Part shown: positions 53,660 through 61,450 of the stretch, piece by piece
Layout: the number at the start of each line of letters is the position of its first letter
How positions within the stretch are numbered: the stretch's first letter is position 1
From: Mameliella sp. CS4
GTDB lineage: Bacteria; Pseudomonadota; Alphaproteobacteria; Rhodobacterales; Rhodobacteraceae
Assembly: GCF_019392335.1 (NCBI RefSeq)
Contig: NZ_JAHXRQ010000010.1
Span: 62,001-126,000, forward strand
Reading direction: 5' to 3'
Length of the DNA: 64,000 nt
Notes under the pieces: generated by a model
What the model was told of the DNA's origin: nothing
What the model saw: only the letters and a program-made list of their open reading frames with translations
Database searches by the model: none
Translations under genes and position numbers: made by a program

Positions 53660-54997
53660 ATGAGCAAGCTTTTCTACCAGGGCCGCGGTCGCAAGCCGGT
53701 GCTGGATCAGGCGCGCGGCGTCTACATGTGGGACAAGAACGGGCGCCGCTACCTTGACGGCTCGTCCGGCGCGATGGTCTGCAACATCGGTCATTCCAAC
53801 GAACATGTGCTGGCCGCGATGCAGCGCCAGATGGAGAAATCGACCTTCGGCTACCGCCTGCACTTCGAAACCGAAGCCTCGGAGAACATGGCGGAGAAAC
53901 TGGCCGAGAAGATGCCCGAGGGGCTGGACCGCGTGTTCTTCGTCTCGGGTGGGTCCGAGGCGGTGGAAAGCGCGATGAAACTGGCGCGGCAATATGCGCT
54001 GGCCATCGGTCAGGGCAGCCGCTGGAAGATCATTTCACGCACGCCCTCTTATCACGGCTGCACTTTGGGGGCGCTGGCGACCACCGGTTACACGACGCTG
54101 ACCGCACCGTTTGAACCCATGATGCGGGTCATGCCCAAGGTGCCCGCGCCGCGTGCCTACCTCGACGGGCTGGACCCCGACGCCGAGGCGACGGGCAGGC
54201 ACTATGCCGACATGCTGGCAGAGCGGATCGAGGATGAAGGGCCGGAGAGCGTGCTTGCCTTTCTCGTGGAACCGATCGGCGGCGCATCTACCGGGGCGCT
54301 GGTCTCTCCCCCGGGCTACCTCGAACGGGTCCGCGAGATCTGCGACGAATACGGTATCCTGATGATCCTTGACGAGGTCATGACCGGGGCGGGGCGCACA
54401 GGCGCCTTCCTCGGCGTCGATCACTGGGGCGTGCGGCCAGACATCGTGGTCCTGTCCAAGGGCATCGGGTCCGGCTATGCGCCCTTGGGCGCGATGGTGG
54501 CCGACAGGCGGCTGGTGGACCCCGTGCTGGACGCGGGCGGGTTTGCGCATGGGTTCACCTATGCCGGTAACCCGTTGGCCTGCGCCGCGGGCCTTGCCGT
54601 TCTGGAAGAGATCGACCGGCAGGACCTCAGCGCCAATGCCGCCGCGATGGGTGAGAAATTGCTGGCGCGGCTGGGTGGCCTGATGCAGCGGCACGAGATC
54701 ATCGGCGACGTGCGCGGCAAGGGCCTGCTGACCGCCTTTGAGTTCATGTCGGACCGGGCCACCAAGGCGCCCTTGCCGAAACATCTGAACGCGCATCAGC
54801 GGTTCGTGGACATCGCCTATGAGCGCGGGCTGATCGTCTATTCGCGCCGCACCCGCGACGGGGTCGAGGGCGACCATATCCTTGTCTGCCCGCCGCTGAT
54901 CCTGAACGAGGGGCACATTGACGAGATCATCGAGGGGCTGGATGAGTCCCTTGTCCAGTTCGCGCAGGAAATCGCGCCCGCGATGCAGGCCGGATGA
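53660..54997 (+). CDS. Class III (omega) aminotransferase
   Basis: 445 residues of PLP fold-type I class III. Cofactor aspartate in LILDEVMTGAGRTG, PLP lysine in VVLSKGIGSGYAPLGAM, and FVSGGSEAVESAMKLAR binding the phosphate. These enzymes act on omega- or beta-amino groups (beta-alanine, 4-aminobutyrate, polyamines, beta-lysine-type compounds). The next gene is a beta-keto acid cleavage enzyme, so a beta-amino acid turned into a beta-keto acid is the most economical reading. Confidence 0.83.
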   Translation: MSKLFYQGRGRKPVLDQARGVYMWDKNGRRYLDGSSGAMVCNIGHSNEHVLAAMQRQMEKSTFGYRLHFETEASENMAEKLAEKMPEGLDRVFFVSGGSEAVESAMKLARQYALAIGQGSRWKIISRTPSYHGCTLGALATTGYTTLTAPFEPMMRVMPKVPAPRAYLDGLDPDAEATGRHYADMLAERIEDEGPESVLAFLVEPIGGASTGALVSPPGYLERVREICDEYGILMILDEVMTGAGRTGAFLGVDHWGVRPDIVVLSKGIGSGYAPLGAMVADRRLVDPVLDAGGFAHGFTYAGNPLACAAGLAVLEEIDRQDLSANAAAMGEKLLARLGGLMQRHEIIGDVRGKGLLTAFEFMSDRATKAPLPKHLNAHQRFVDIAYERGLIVYSRRTRDGVEGDHILVCPPLILNEGHIDEIIEGLDESLVQFAQEIAPAMQAG

Positions 54998-54998
54998 C

Positions 54999-55925
54999 AT
55001 GAGCAAGATCCTCATCACCTGCGCCGTCACAGGCTCGATCCACACGCCGTCCATGTCGCCGCACCTGCCGGTGACGGCGGATCAGATCACCGAGCACGCC
55101 GTTGACGCGGCAGAGGCCGGGGCCTCGATCCTGCACCTGCACGCGCGCGATCCAGAGACCGGGCAGCCCTCTGCCGACCCGGAGCATTTCATGGCCTTCC
55201 TGCCGCGGATCAAGCAGGCGACGGGCGCGGTCCTGAACATCTCGACCGGCGGCAGCGCGGTGATGACGCTGGACCAGAGGCTGGCCGCGCCGAAACTGGC
55301 CGAACCGGAGATGTGCAGCCTCAACATGGGGTCGATGAATTTCGCGCTTTACCCGGCGGCGGCGCGCATCGACGCGTGGAAACACGATTGGGAACAGCCC
55401 TTTCTGGAAAACTCCGACGACCTGGTGTTCAAGAACACGCCGCGCGATATCGCGGGCATCCTGCAGACGATGGGTGCGGAGCGCGGCGCCCGGTTCGAGT
55501 TCGAGTGTTACGATCTGAGCCATCTCTACATGCTGCGCCATTTCGTGGACCGGGGCATGGTCGAACCGCCGTTTTTCATCCAGTTCGTCTTTGGCGTGCT
55601 GGGCGGCATGGGGCCGGACCCGGAAAACCTGACCCATATGAAGACCATCGCCGACAAGCTGTTCGGGCAGGACTACATGTTCTCGGTCCTGGCGGCCGGG
55701 CGGCACCAGATCCCGCTGACCAGCATGGCCGCCGCGATGGGCGGGCATGTGCGCGTCGGGCTGGAAGACAGCCTGATGATCGCGCGCGGTCAACTGGCCC
55801 GGACCAACGCCGAACAGGTGGTCAAGATCCGTCGGATCGTCGAGGACATGGGTCGCGAGGTCGCCAGACCCGAGGACGCGCGCCAGATGCTGGGGCTGAA
55901 GGGCGCGGACAGGACAGCGATCTGA
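54999..55925 (+). CDS. Beta-keto acid cleavage enzyme (BKACE, DUF849)
   Basis: 308 residues. SKILITCAVTGSIHTPSMSP opens the TIM barrel, HLHAR is the zinc-binding motif (about residues 46-50) and FECYDLSHLYML and FVFGVLGGMG follow as in Kce/BKACE proteins. These enzymes exchange the terminal acetate unit of a beta-keto acid with acetyl-CoA, giving acetoacetate and a shortened acyl-CoA. The ATG lies one base after the aminotransferase stop codon. It overlaps the GNAT start by TGATG. Specific keto acid unknown. Confidence 0.88.
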   Translation: MSKILITCAVTGSIHTPSMSPHLPVTADQITEHAVDAAEAGASILHLHARDPETGQPSADPEHFMAFLPRIKQATGAVLNISTGGSAVMTLDQRLAAPKLAEPEMCSLNMGSMNFALYPAAARIDAWKHDWEQPFLENSDDLVFKNTPRDIAGILQTMGAERGARFEFECYDLSHLYMLRHFVDRGMVEPPFFIQFVFGVLGGMGPDPENLTHMKTIADKLFGQDYMFSVLAAGRHQIPLTSMAAAMGGHVRVGLEDSLMIARGQLARTNAEQVVKIRRIVEDMGREVARPEDARQMLGLKGADRTAI

Positions 55926-56404
55926 TGGGGGTGACGATCAGGACGGCGGGGCGCTCTGACGTGGAGCGGCTCGACTACGCGCTTGCCGCTCTGGCGCGGG
56001 ATCTGGGCGATGCCTACAACGTCTCGCCCGGCGCGCTGGAACGCGCGGGCTGGGGCGAGGTGCCCGCCTTTCACGCCCAACTGGCCGAGGAGGAGGGGGC
56101 GCTGGCGGGGCTGGTGCTGTATTCGCCGGGCTTCTCCTCGGTGCGCGGCGGCTCGGGGCTTTATGTCTCGGACCTCTGGGTGGCGGGCGCACAGCGGTCC
56201 GGCGGGCTGGGGCGGCGCTTGCTGGCCGCGGCCTACGGCGATGCCGCGCAGGCTTGGGGGGCTTGCTTCCTGCGCCTGCAGGTCTATGACCGGACCCCTG
56301 CGGCGCGCCGTTTCTACGACCGGCTGGGCTTTGTCCCGGCCAAGGGTCACACCGATCTGTTCTTGGATGAGGCCGGATGCGCGGCCCTGGAAGGAGAGCG
56401 ATGA
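55925..56404 (+). CDS. GNAT-family N-acetyltransferase
   Basis: 159 residues of GNAT fold. The acetyl-CoA pyrophosphate motif is in QRSGGLGRRLLAAAYGDA and the C-terminal RRFYDRLGFVPAKGH is characteristic of diamine/polyamine-type acetyltransferases. It would N-acetylate an amino compound in this pathway. Coupled on both sides: TGATG with the BKACE gene and ATGA with a deacetylase gene. An acetyltransferase directly followed by a deacetylase suggests temporary protection of an amino group. Confidence 0.82.
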   Translation: MGVTIRTAGRSDVERLDYALAALARDLGDAYNVSPGALERAGWGEVPAFHAQLAEEEGALAGLVLYSPGFSSVRGGSGLYVSDLWVAGAQRSGGLGRRLLAAAYGDAAQAWGACFLRLQVYDRTPAARRFYDRLGFVPAKGHTDLFLDEAGCAALEGER

Positions 56405-57426
56405 AAGCCGTCTTCGACGACCGTCAATGGCGCCATGATCCCAAGCATTTCATGGCCAACGGGGCAATCATGCCCAACCCTGAACAACCGCGCCGGATCG
56501 AGGTGCTGAAGGCCGCCGCCGAAGAGGCCGGGTGCCGCTTTCAGCCGCCGCAGGACGCGGGTCTTGGCCCCATCGCGGCCGTGCACACGCCCGAATACCT
56601 GACCTTTCTCGAAAACATCTACAGCCGCTGGCGCCGGATCGAGGGCGCGGGCGAAGAGGTGATCCCCAACATCCACCCCGCCAGCCGGACAGACGGCTAT
56701 CCGAAATCCGCTGTGGGGCAGGCCGGCTATCACCAGGCCGACACCGCCTGTCCCATCGCCGAAGGCACCTGGGAGGCGGCCTATTGGTCCGCGCAAAGCG
56801 CCATCACCGGGGCCGACCTGATCGCAGGCGAGGACCGCGCCGTTTATGCGCTGTCGCGGCCGCCGGGACACCATGCCTTTGCCGATCTGGCAGGGGGGTT
56901 CTGTTTCCTCAACAACTCCGGCATCGCCGCAGAACGGTTGCGGGCCAAGGGCTTTCGCCCTGCGATCCTCGACGTGGACGTGCACCACGGGAACGGCACG
57001 CAAGGCATGTTCTATGACCGTGACGACGTGCTGACCGTCTCGATCCATGCCGATCCGGCGCGGTTCTATCCGTTCTTCTGGGGCCACGCGCAGGAACGCG
57101 GCGCGGGGCGCGGCATGGGCTGCAACCTGAACCTGCCCTTGGCGCGCGGAACGGGGGACGCGGAATTCCTCAAGACGCTGGACACGGCGCTGCAGCGGGT
57201 GCGCAGCTTTGGCACCGATGCGCTGGTGGTGGCGCTGGGGCTGGATGCCTCGATCGACGATCCGTTCCAGGGGCTGGCCGTCACGCAGGACGGCTTTGCC
57301 CGCATCGGGGCTGCCATCGCCGCCACCGGCCTACCGGTGCTGTTTGTCCAGGAGGGCGGATACCTCTCTGACACTCTGGGCGCGAATCTGACCAAAACCC
57401 TGACCGGGTTTCAGGAGGGCGCGTGA
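56401..57426 (+). CDS. HDAC-family deacetylase, acetylpolyamine amidohydrolase-like
   Basis: 341 residues, the length of bacterial acetylpolyamine amidohydrolases. Conserved blocks: NPEQPRRIEVL, SRPPGHHAFADLAGGFCFLN with the active-site His pair, ILDVDVHHGNGTQGMFY with zinc Asp/His ligands, and ALGLDASIDDPF with the third zinc ligand. It removes an acetyl group from an acylated amine. Context (GNAT, aminotransferase, BKACE) suggests an acetamido acid or acetylpolyamine substrate rather than a protein. Confidence 0.87.
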   Translation: MKAVFDDRQWRHDPKHFMANGAIMPNPEQPRRIEVLKAAAEEAGCRFQPPQDAGLGPIAAVHTPEYLTFLENIYSRWRRIEGAGEEVIPNIHPASRTDGYPKSAVGQAGYHQADTACPIAEGTWEAAYWSAQSAITGADLIAGEDRAVYALSRPPGHHAFADLAGGFCFLNNSGIAAERLRAKGFRPAILDVDVHHGNGTQGMFYDRDDVLTVSIHADPARFYPFFWGHAQERGAGRGMGCNLNLPLARGTGDAEFLKTLDTALQRVRSFGTDALVVALGLDASIDDPFQGLAVTQDGFARIGAAIAATGLPVLFVQEGGYLSDTLGANLTKTLTGFQEGA

Positions 57427-58523
57427 CCTCTTCGGACGTGATCGTGATCGGCGGCGGCATCGCCGGTGTCAGCGCGGGCGCGGAACTGGCCGCCGACATG
57501 TCGGTGACCGTGCTCGAAGGCGAAGGCCAGATCGGCTACCACTCGACGGGCCGGTCCGCCGCGATCTTTATCCGCAACTACGGCAACGCGACCCTGCGTG
57601 CGCTCAACGCCGTCTCTGCCGGGCTGATGGAACGGCCCGAGGGTGTCTCTGACAACAGCCTGCTGTCGCCGCGCGGCGAGATGATGCTGGCCACCGAAGA
57701 CGAGCTGGCCACGCTGGAGGACTACTGTGCCGAGGCGCAGGGGCTGGAACGGCTGAGTGCCGCGCAGGCGGCGGAGCTGGTGCCGATCCTGCGCCCCGAG
57801 CTGATCGCCGCTGCGGTGATCGAATGGGACGCGCAGGACATCGACGTCGACCGGATGCTGAACGGATATGCACGGCTATTGCGGCGTCGCGGCGGTCGGA
57901 TCGAGACCGGCGCGCAGGTGACGGAGATCCAGCGCGACGGCGGCCAATGGGTTGTCACCGCCGGCACGGAGGAGTACCGCGCGCCGCTGATCGTCAATGC
58001 CGCCGGGGCCTGGGCCGCGCAGGTTGCGACCCTTGCAGGTGTCCGCTCCATCCCGATGCACCCCTTGCGGCGTTCGGCGGCAATCCTGCCCGCGCCAGAG
58101 GCGCATGACGTCAGCCGCTGGCCGCTCTTCGTCTCGGCCTCGGAACAATGGTATGCCAAGCCCGAGGCAGGAAAGCTGATGGTCAGCCCCGCCGACGAGG
58201 ACCCGGTGGAACCGCATGACGCATGGGTCGACGATATGGTGCTGGCCGAGGGACTCTACCGCTTTGAACAGGCCGTGACGATGCCCGTCACCCGCGTCGA
58301 ACATACCTGGGCGGGTCTGCGCAGTTTCACGCCAGACCGGACGCCCGTTGTCGGGCGCGACCCGGACGAGCCGGGGTTCTTCTGGCTGGCGGGGCAGGGG
58401 GGCTATGGCGTGCAGACCGCGCCCGTCCTGTCGCGCGTGACCGCCGGGCTTGTCACCGACAAAGCCCCACCCGTTTCCGAAACCGTGATCGGGGCGCTGT
58501 CCCCGATGCGGTTCCATTCCTGA
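57423..58523 (+). CDS. FAD-dependent amine/amino-acid oxidoreductase (DAO family)
   Basis: 366 residues from GTG 57423 (overlap GTGA with the deacetylase stop), beginning MTSSDVIVIGGGIAGVSAGAEL with the FAD motif. The C-terminal AGQGGYGVQTAPVLSRV is the usual DAO-family end. It oxidises a primary or secondary amine to an imine. The RidA gene that follows would hydrolyse such an imine. It could supply an alternative entry substrate to the pathway. Confidence 0.8.
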   Translation: MTSSDVIVIGGGIAGVSAGAELAADMSVTVLEGEGQIGYHSTGRSAAIFIRNYGNATLRALNAVSAGLMERPEGVSDNSLLSPRGEMMLATEDELATLEDYCAEAQGLERLSAAQAAELVPILRPELIAAAVIEWDAQDIDVDRMLNGYARLLRRRGGRIETGAQVTEIQRDGGQWVVTAGTEEYRAPLIVNAAGAWAAQVATLAGVRSIPMHPLRRSAAILPAPEAHDVSRWPLFVSASEQWYAKPEAGKLMVSPADEDPVEPHDAWVDDMVLAEGLYRFEQAVTMPVTRVEHTWAGLRSFTPDRTPVVGRDPDEPGFFWLAGQGGYGVQTAPVLSRVTAGLVTDKAPPVSETVIGALSPMRFHS

Positions 58524-58539
58524 CCCCAAGAGGCAAGAC

Positions 58540-58890
58540 ATGACAGAGATCACCCGAAGCCATACCGGCCCGCGCATGAGCCAGATCGTGACGCATGGCG
58601 AGACCATCTACCTGGCAGGCCAGGTCGGCACCGCGGGCGCCAGCGTCACCCAGCAGACGCTGGACTGCCTGGAAAAGATCGACGCGCTTCTGGCAGAGGC
58701 GGGGTCGGACAAGACGCGCATCCTGCAATGCGTGATCTGGCTGGCGGACATGGGCGATTTCGCCGAGATGAACGCGGTCTGGGACGCCTGGGTGCCAGAG
58801 GGTCACAGCCCCGCCCGTGCCTGTGGCGAGGCGAAACTGGCGACGCCGGACTACAAGGTCGAATTCATCGTCACCGCCGCAAAGGCCTAG
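58540..58890 (+). CDS. RidA-family imine deaminase
   Basis: 116 residues, compact RidA (IYLAGQVGT, TQQTLDCLEKIDALLAEAGSD, CGEAKLATPDYKVEF). It probably hydrolyses the imine from the upstream flavoprotein. The arginine normally binding the carboxylate (usually in a PARxxxGV segment) is replaced by the ARACGEAKL version, placing it outside the classical RidA subgroup. Last gene of the operon; its TAG shares CTAG (58887-58890) with the convergent LysR stop. Confidence 0.83.
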   Translation: MTEITRSHTGPRMSQIVTHGETIYLAGQVGTAGASVTQQTLDCLEKIDALLAEAGSDKTRILQCVIWLADMGDFAEMNAVWDAWVPEGHSPARACGEAKLATPDYKVEFIVTAAKA

Positions 58891-59810
58891 TCCGGCAGCC
58901 TCTCTGATCCCGCAAGCAGCGCCTTGCTGCGGGTGACGACATGTTCGACGAACAGCCGGACCTTTGGGTCCTGCAATTTTTTGTGCGGGTAGAGACAGCC
59001 AAAGATCATCGGCAAGGGCGGCGTGTCGGGCAGGATCTCGACCAGCCGTCCTGAAGCCAGGTGATGGGCCACGTCGAACCTGGGCTTGTTGGCAATGCCG
59101 CGCCCGGCCAGCGCCCAGTCGGTCAGCACGTCGCCATCGTCGGCGTCGAACCGGCCCCGAACCTCCAGTTTCAGTGGATCCCCGGCGGTGTTGAGCGTCC
59201 AGAAATACTCTGGCGAGCGGGGGTAGCGCAGCAGCAGGCAGTTGTGGTTCTGGTTCAGCAGGTCCTCGGGCTGCATCGGGGTCCCCGCCGCGCGCAGGTA
59301 CTCTGGCGAGGCACATAGAACGCGGGCGCAGTCGGCGATCTTGCGCAGCTTCATGTTGCTGTCCTGGGGCGCACCGATGAAAAACGCCACGTCCTGCCCG
59401 TCGGCCAGGATGTCGACCCGCCGGTCAGACAGGCGCATCCGCACCTCTGTCTCGGGGTAGGTATCGGTAAAGGCGGGCACCAGCGGCGCCACGATCCGGC
59501 GGCCGACGCCCAGCGGAGCAGTTACGCGCAGCGCCCCGCGCGGACTGTCGGAAAAACTGGCCACCCGTGCCTCGGCGGTTTCCAGCGCCTGCAGCACCCT
59601 GCGCGCCTCGTCGTAAAAGACGCGGCCAACCTCTGTCGGGGTGATCGAGCGGGTGGTCCGGTTGAACAGCCGCACGCCAAGATGGCGCTCCAGCTCCTTG
59701 ATCCGTTTGCTGGCCACCGCCGGTGTCAGGCGCAGGTCGCGCCCTCCCGAGGTGATGCTGCCCAGCTCGGTGACGCGGACAAAGACTTGCAGGCTCTCGA
59801 TGTAGGACAT
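58887..59810 (-). CDS. LysR-family regulator next to xdh
   Basis: 307 residues from ATG 59810 (MSYIESLQVFVRV). Helix-turn-helix in SITSGGRDLRLTPAVASKRI (about residues 18-37). Divergent from xdhA, 162 bases apart in an AT-rich region; convergent with the RidA gene. Probably controls the molybdenum hydroxylase genes. Confidence 0.86.
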   Translation of the reverse strand: MSYIESLQVFVRVTELGSITSGGRDLRLTPAVASKRIKELERHLGVRLFNRTTRSITPTEVGRVFYDEARRVLQALETAEARVASFSDSPRGALRVTAPLGVGRRIVAPLVPAFTDTYPETEVRMRLSDRRVDILADGQDVAFFIGAPQDSNMKLRKIADCARVLCASPEYLRAAGTPMQPEDLLNQNHNCLLLRYPRSPEYFWTLNTAGDPLKLEVRGRFDADDGDVLTDWALAGRGIANKPRFDVAHHLASGRLVEILPDTPPLPMIFGCLYPHKKLQDPKVRLFVEHVVTRSKALLAGSERLPD

Positions 59811-59972
59811 GGCGTTACCCCTGGGTAAGACCCCGTGCAGCCTTGCAGGTCCGTCATTGATTATCAACGTTTCGTTGAAAGTATTTGCCGGACGTGGATA
59901 TTTTTCGAATGTAATCCAACCTGTACCCTTCCTGACAGCCCCGCAATCTTGCGAGTCTCCAGGGAGGAAATC

Positions 59973-61436
59973 ATGCCGCACCGATCCGAGATCCGTTTCA
60001 TTCTGAACGGCCGCGATGTGTCCGTCAGCGATGTCGGCGCCGACCGCACGCTGCTGGACTTTCTGCGGCTGGACCGCCGCCTGACCGGCACCAAGGAAGG
60101 CTGTGCAGAGGGCGACTGCGGCGCCTGTACGGTTCTGGTCGGGCGCCTGACGCGGGACGGCTTGCGCTATGATCCCGTGAATGCCTGTATCCGCTTTCTT
60201 GCCTCGCTCGACGGGTGTCACGTCGTGACGGTCGAACATCTGGCGGGCGCGGAGGGCGGGTTGCACCCGGTGCAACAGGCGATGGTCGACCACCACGGCA
60301 GCCAATGCGGGTTCTGCACGCCGGGCTTTGTCATGTCGCTCTATGCCTTCTGGATGGCGGTGCCCGAGCCGACGGAGGCACAGGTGGAAACCGCGCTACA
60401 GGGCAACCTGTGCCGCTGCACCGGCTATGCGCCGATCATCCGCGCCGCCGTTGCCATCAGCCGCTACGGCTCTCCCGCCGCCGATCCGATCAGCCGCGAG
60501 CGGGAAGAGATCACCGCGCGGCTGACGGCGATGCGCGACGGAAGCCGGGTCGACACCGGCCCCGAGGGCAACCGCGCGATCCTGCCCGCCGATGTGGACG
60601 ATCTGGCGGCCTGCCTGCTGGAGCACCCGGGCGCGACCATCGTCGCCGGGGCCACGGATGTTGGCCTCTGGGTCACGAAATTCCTGCGGCCCATCGGTCC
60701 AGCGATCTTTACCGGCCATCTCGACGGGCTGAAGACGGTCGAGACGCGGGACGGCGCGCTGTGGATCGGGGCCGGGGCCAGCTATTCGGAATGCCAGGAT
60801 ATGCTGACCGGCGCCTTTCCGCATATGGCCCCCTACTGGGACCGGATCGCCGGTTGGCAGGTGCGCAACATGGGCACGGTTGGCGGCAATATCGCCAATG
60901 GTTCTCCGATTGGGGACACGCCGCCGGTGCTGATCGCGCTGGGGGCAGAGATCACCCTGCGCAAAGGAGATACCCGTCGCGTGCTGCCCCTGCAGGACTT
61001 CTTTGTCGACTACGGCAAGCAGGACCGGCAGGCGGGCGAATTCGTCGAGACGATCCGCGTGCCGCTGTCGCAACCCGGCCAGCGCCACGCCGCCTACAAG
61101 ATCTCCAAGCGGCGGGACGAGGATATCTCCTCACTGGCGGCGGGCATCCGCGTGACGGTCGCGGAGGGCCGGATCACCGATTGCCGGATCGCCTTTGGCG
61201 GCATGGCGGCGACGCCGAAACGCGCCGCGACTGCCGAACGCGCCTTGCTGGGGCAGGCCTGGTCCGAACAGGCCTTTGCCGATGCCGCCGCCGCGCTGGC
61301 GCAGGATTTCACACCGCTGAGCGACTGGCGCGCCTCCTCCGACTACCGCAGCCTGTCGGCGCGCAACCTGTTGCGCCGGTTCTTCCTTGAAAACGACGCG
61401 GCGACGGACGCGCCCGTGCAACTGGCCACCGCCTGA
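59973..61436 (+). CDS. xdhA: Xanthine dehydrogenase small subunit (2Fe-2S, FAD)
   Basis: 487 residues; ATG 59973 after AGGGAGGAA. N-terminal plant-type ferredoxin cluster motif GCAEGDCGACTV, then the helical second cluster domain (SQCGFCTPGFVMSL and GNLCRCTGYAPI), then an FAD domain from about residue 200 (ATIVAGATDVGLWVTKF, RNMGTVGGNIANGSPIGDTP). Passes electrons from the molybdenum centre to NAD+. Fifteen bases before xdhB. Complete set of cluster cysteines visible. Confidence 0.93.
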   Translation: MPHRSEIRFILNGRDVSVSDVGADRTLLDFLRLDRRLTGTKEGCAEGDCGACTVLVGRLTRDGLRYDPVNACIRFLASLDGCHVVTVEHLAGAEGGLHPVQQAMVDHHGSQCGFCTPGFVMSLYAFWMAVPEPTEAQVETALQGNLCRCTGYAPIIRAAVAISRYGSPAADPISREREEITARLTAMRDGSRVDTGPEGNRAILPADVDDLAACLLEHPGATIVAGATDVGLWVTKFLRPIGPAIFTGHLDGLKTVETRDGALWIGAGASYSECQDMLTGAFPHMAPYWDRIAGWQVRNMGTVGGNIANGSPIGDTPPVLIALGAEITLRKGDTRRVLPLQDFFVDYGKQDRQAGEFVETIRVPLSQPGQRHAAYKISKRRDEDISSLAAGIRVTVAEGRITDCRIAFGGMAATPKRAATAERALLGQAWSEQAFADAAAALAQDFTPLSDWRASSDYRSLSARNLLRRFFLENDAATDAPVQLATA

Positions 61437-61450
61437 GAAGGGATAGACCG

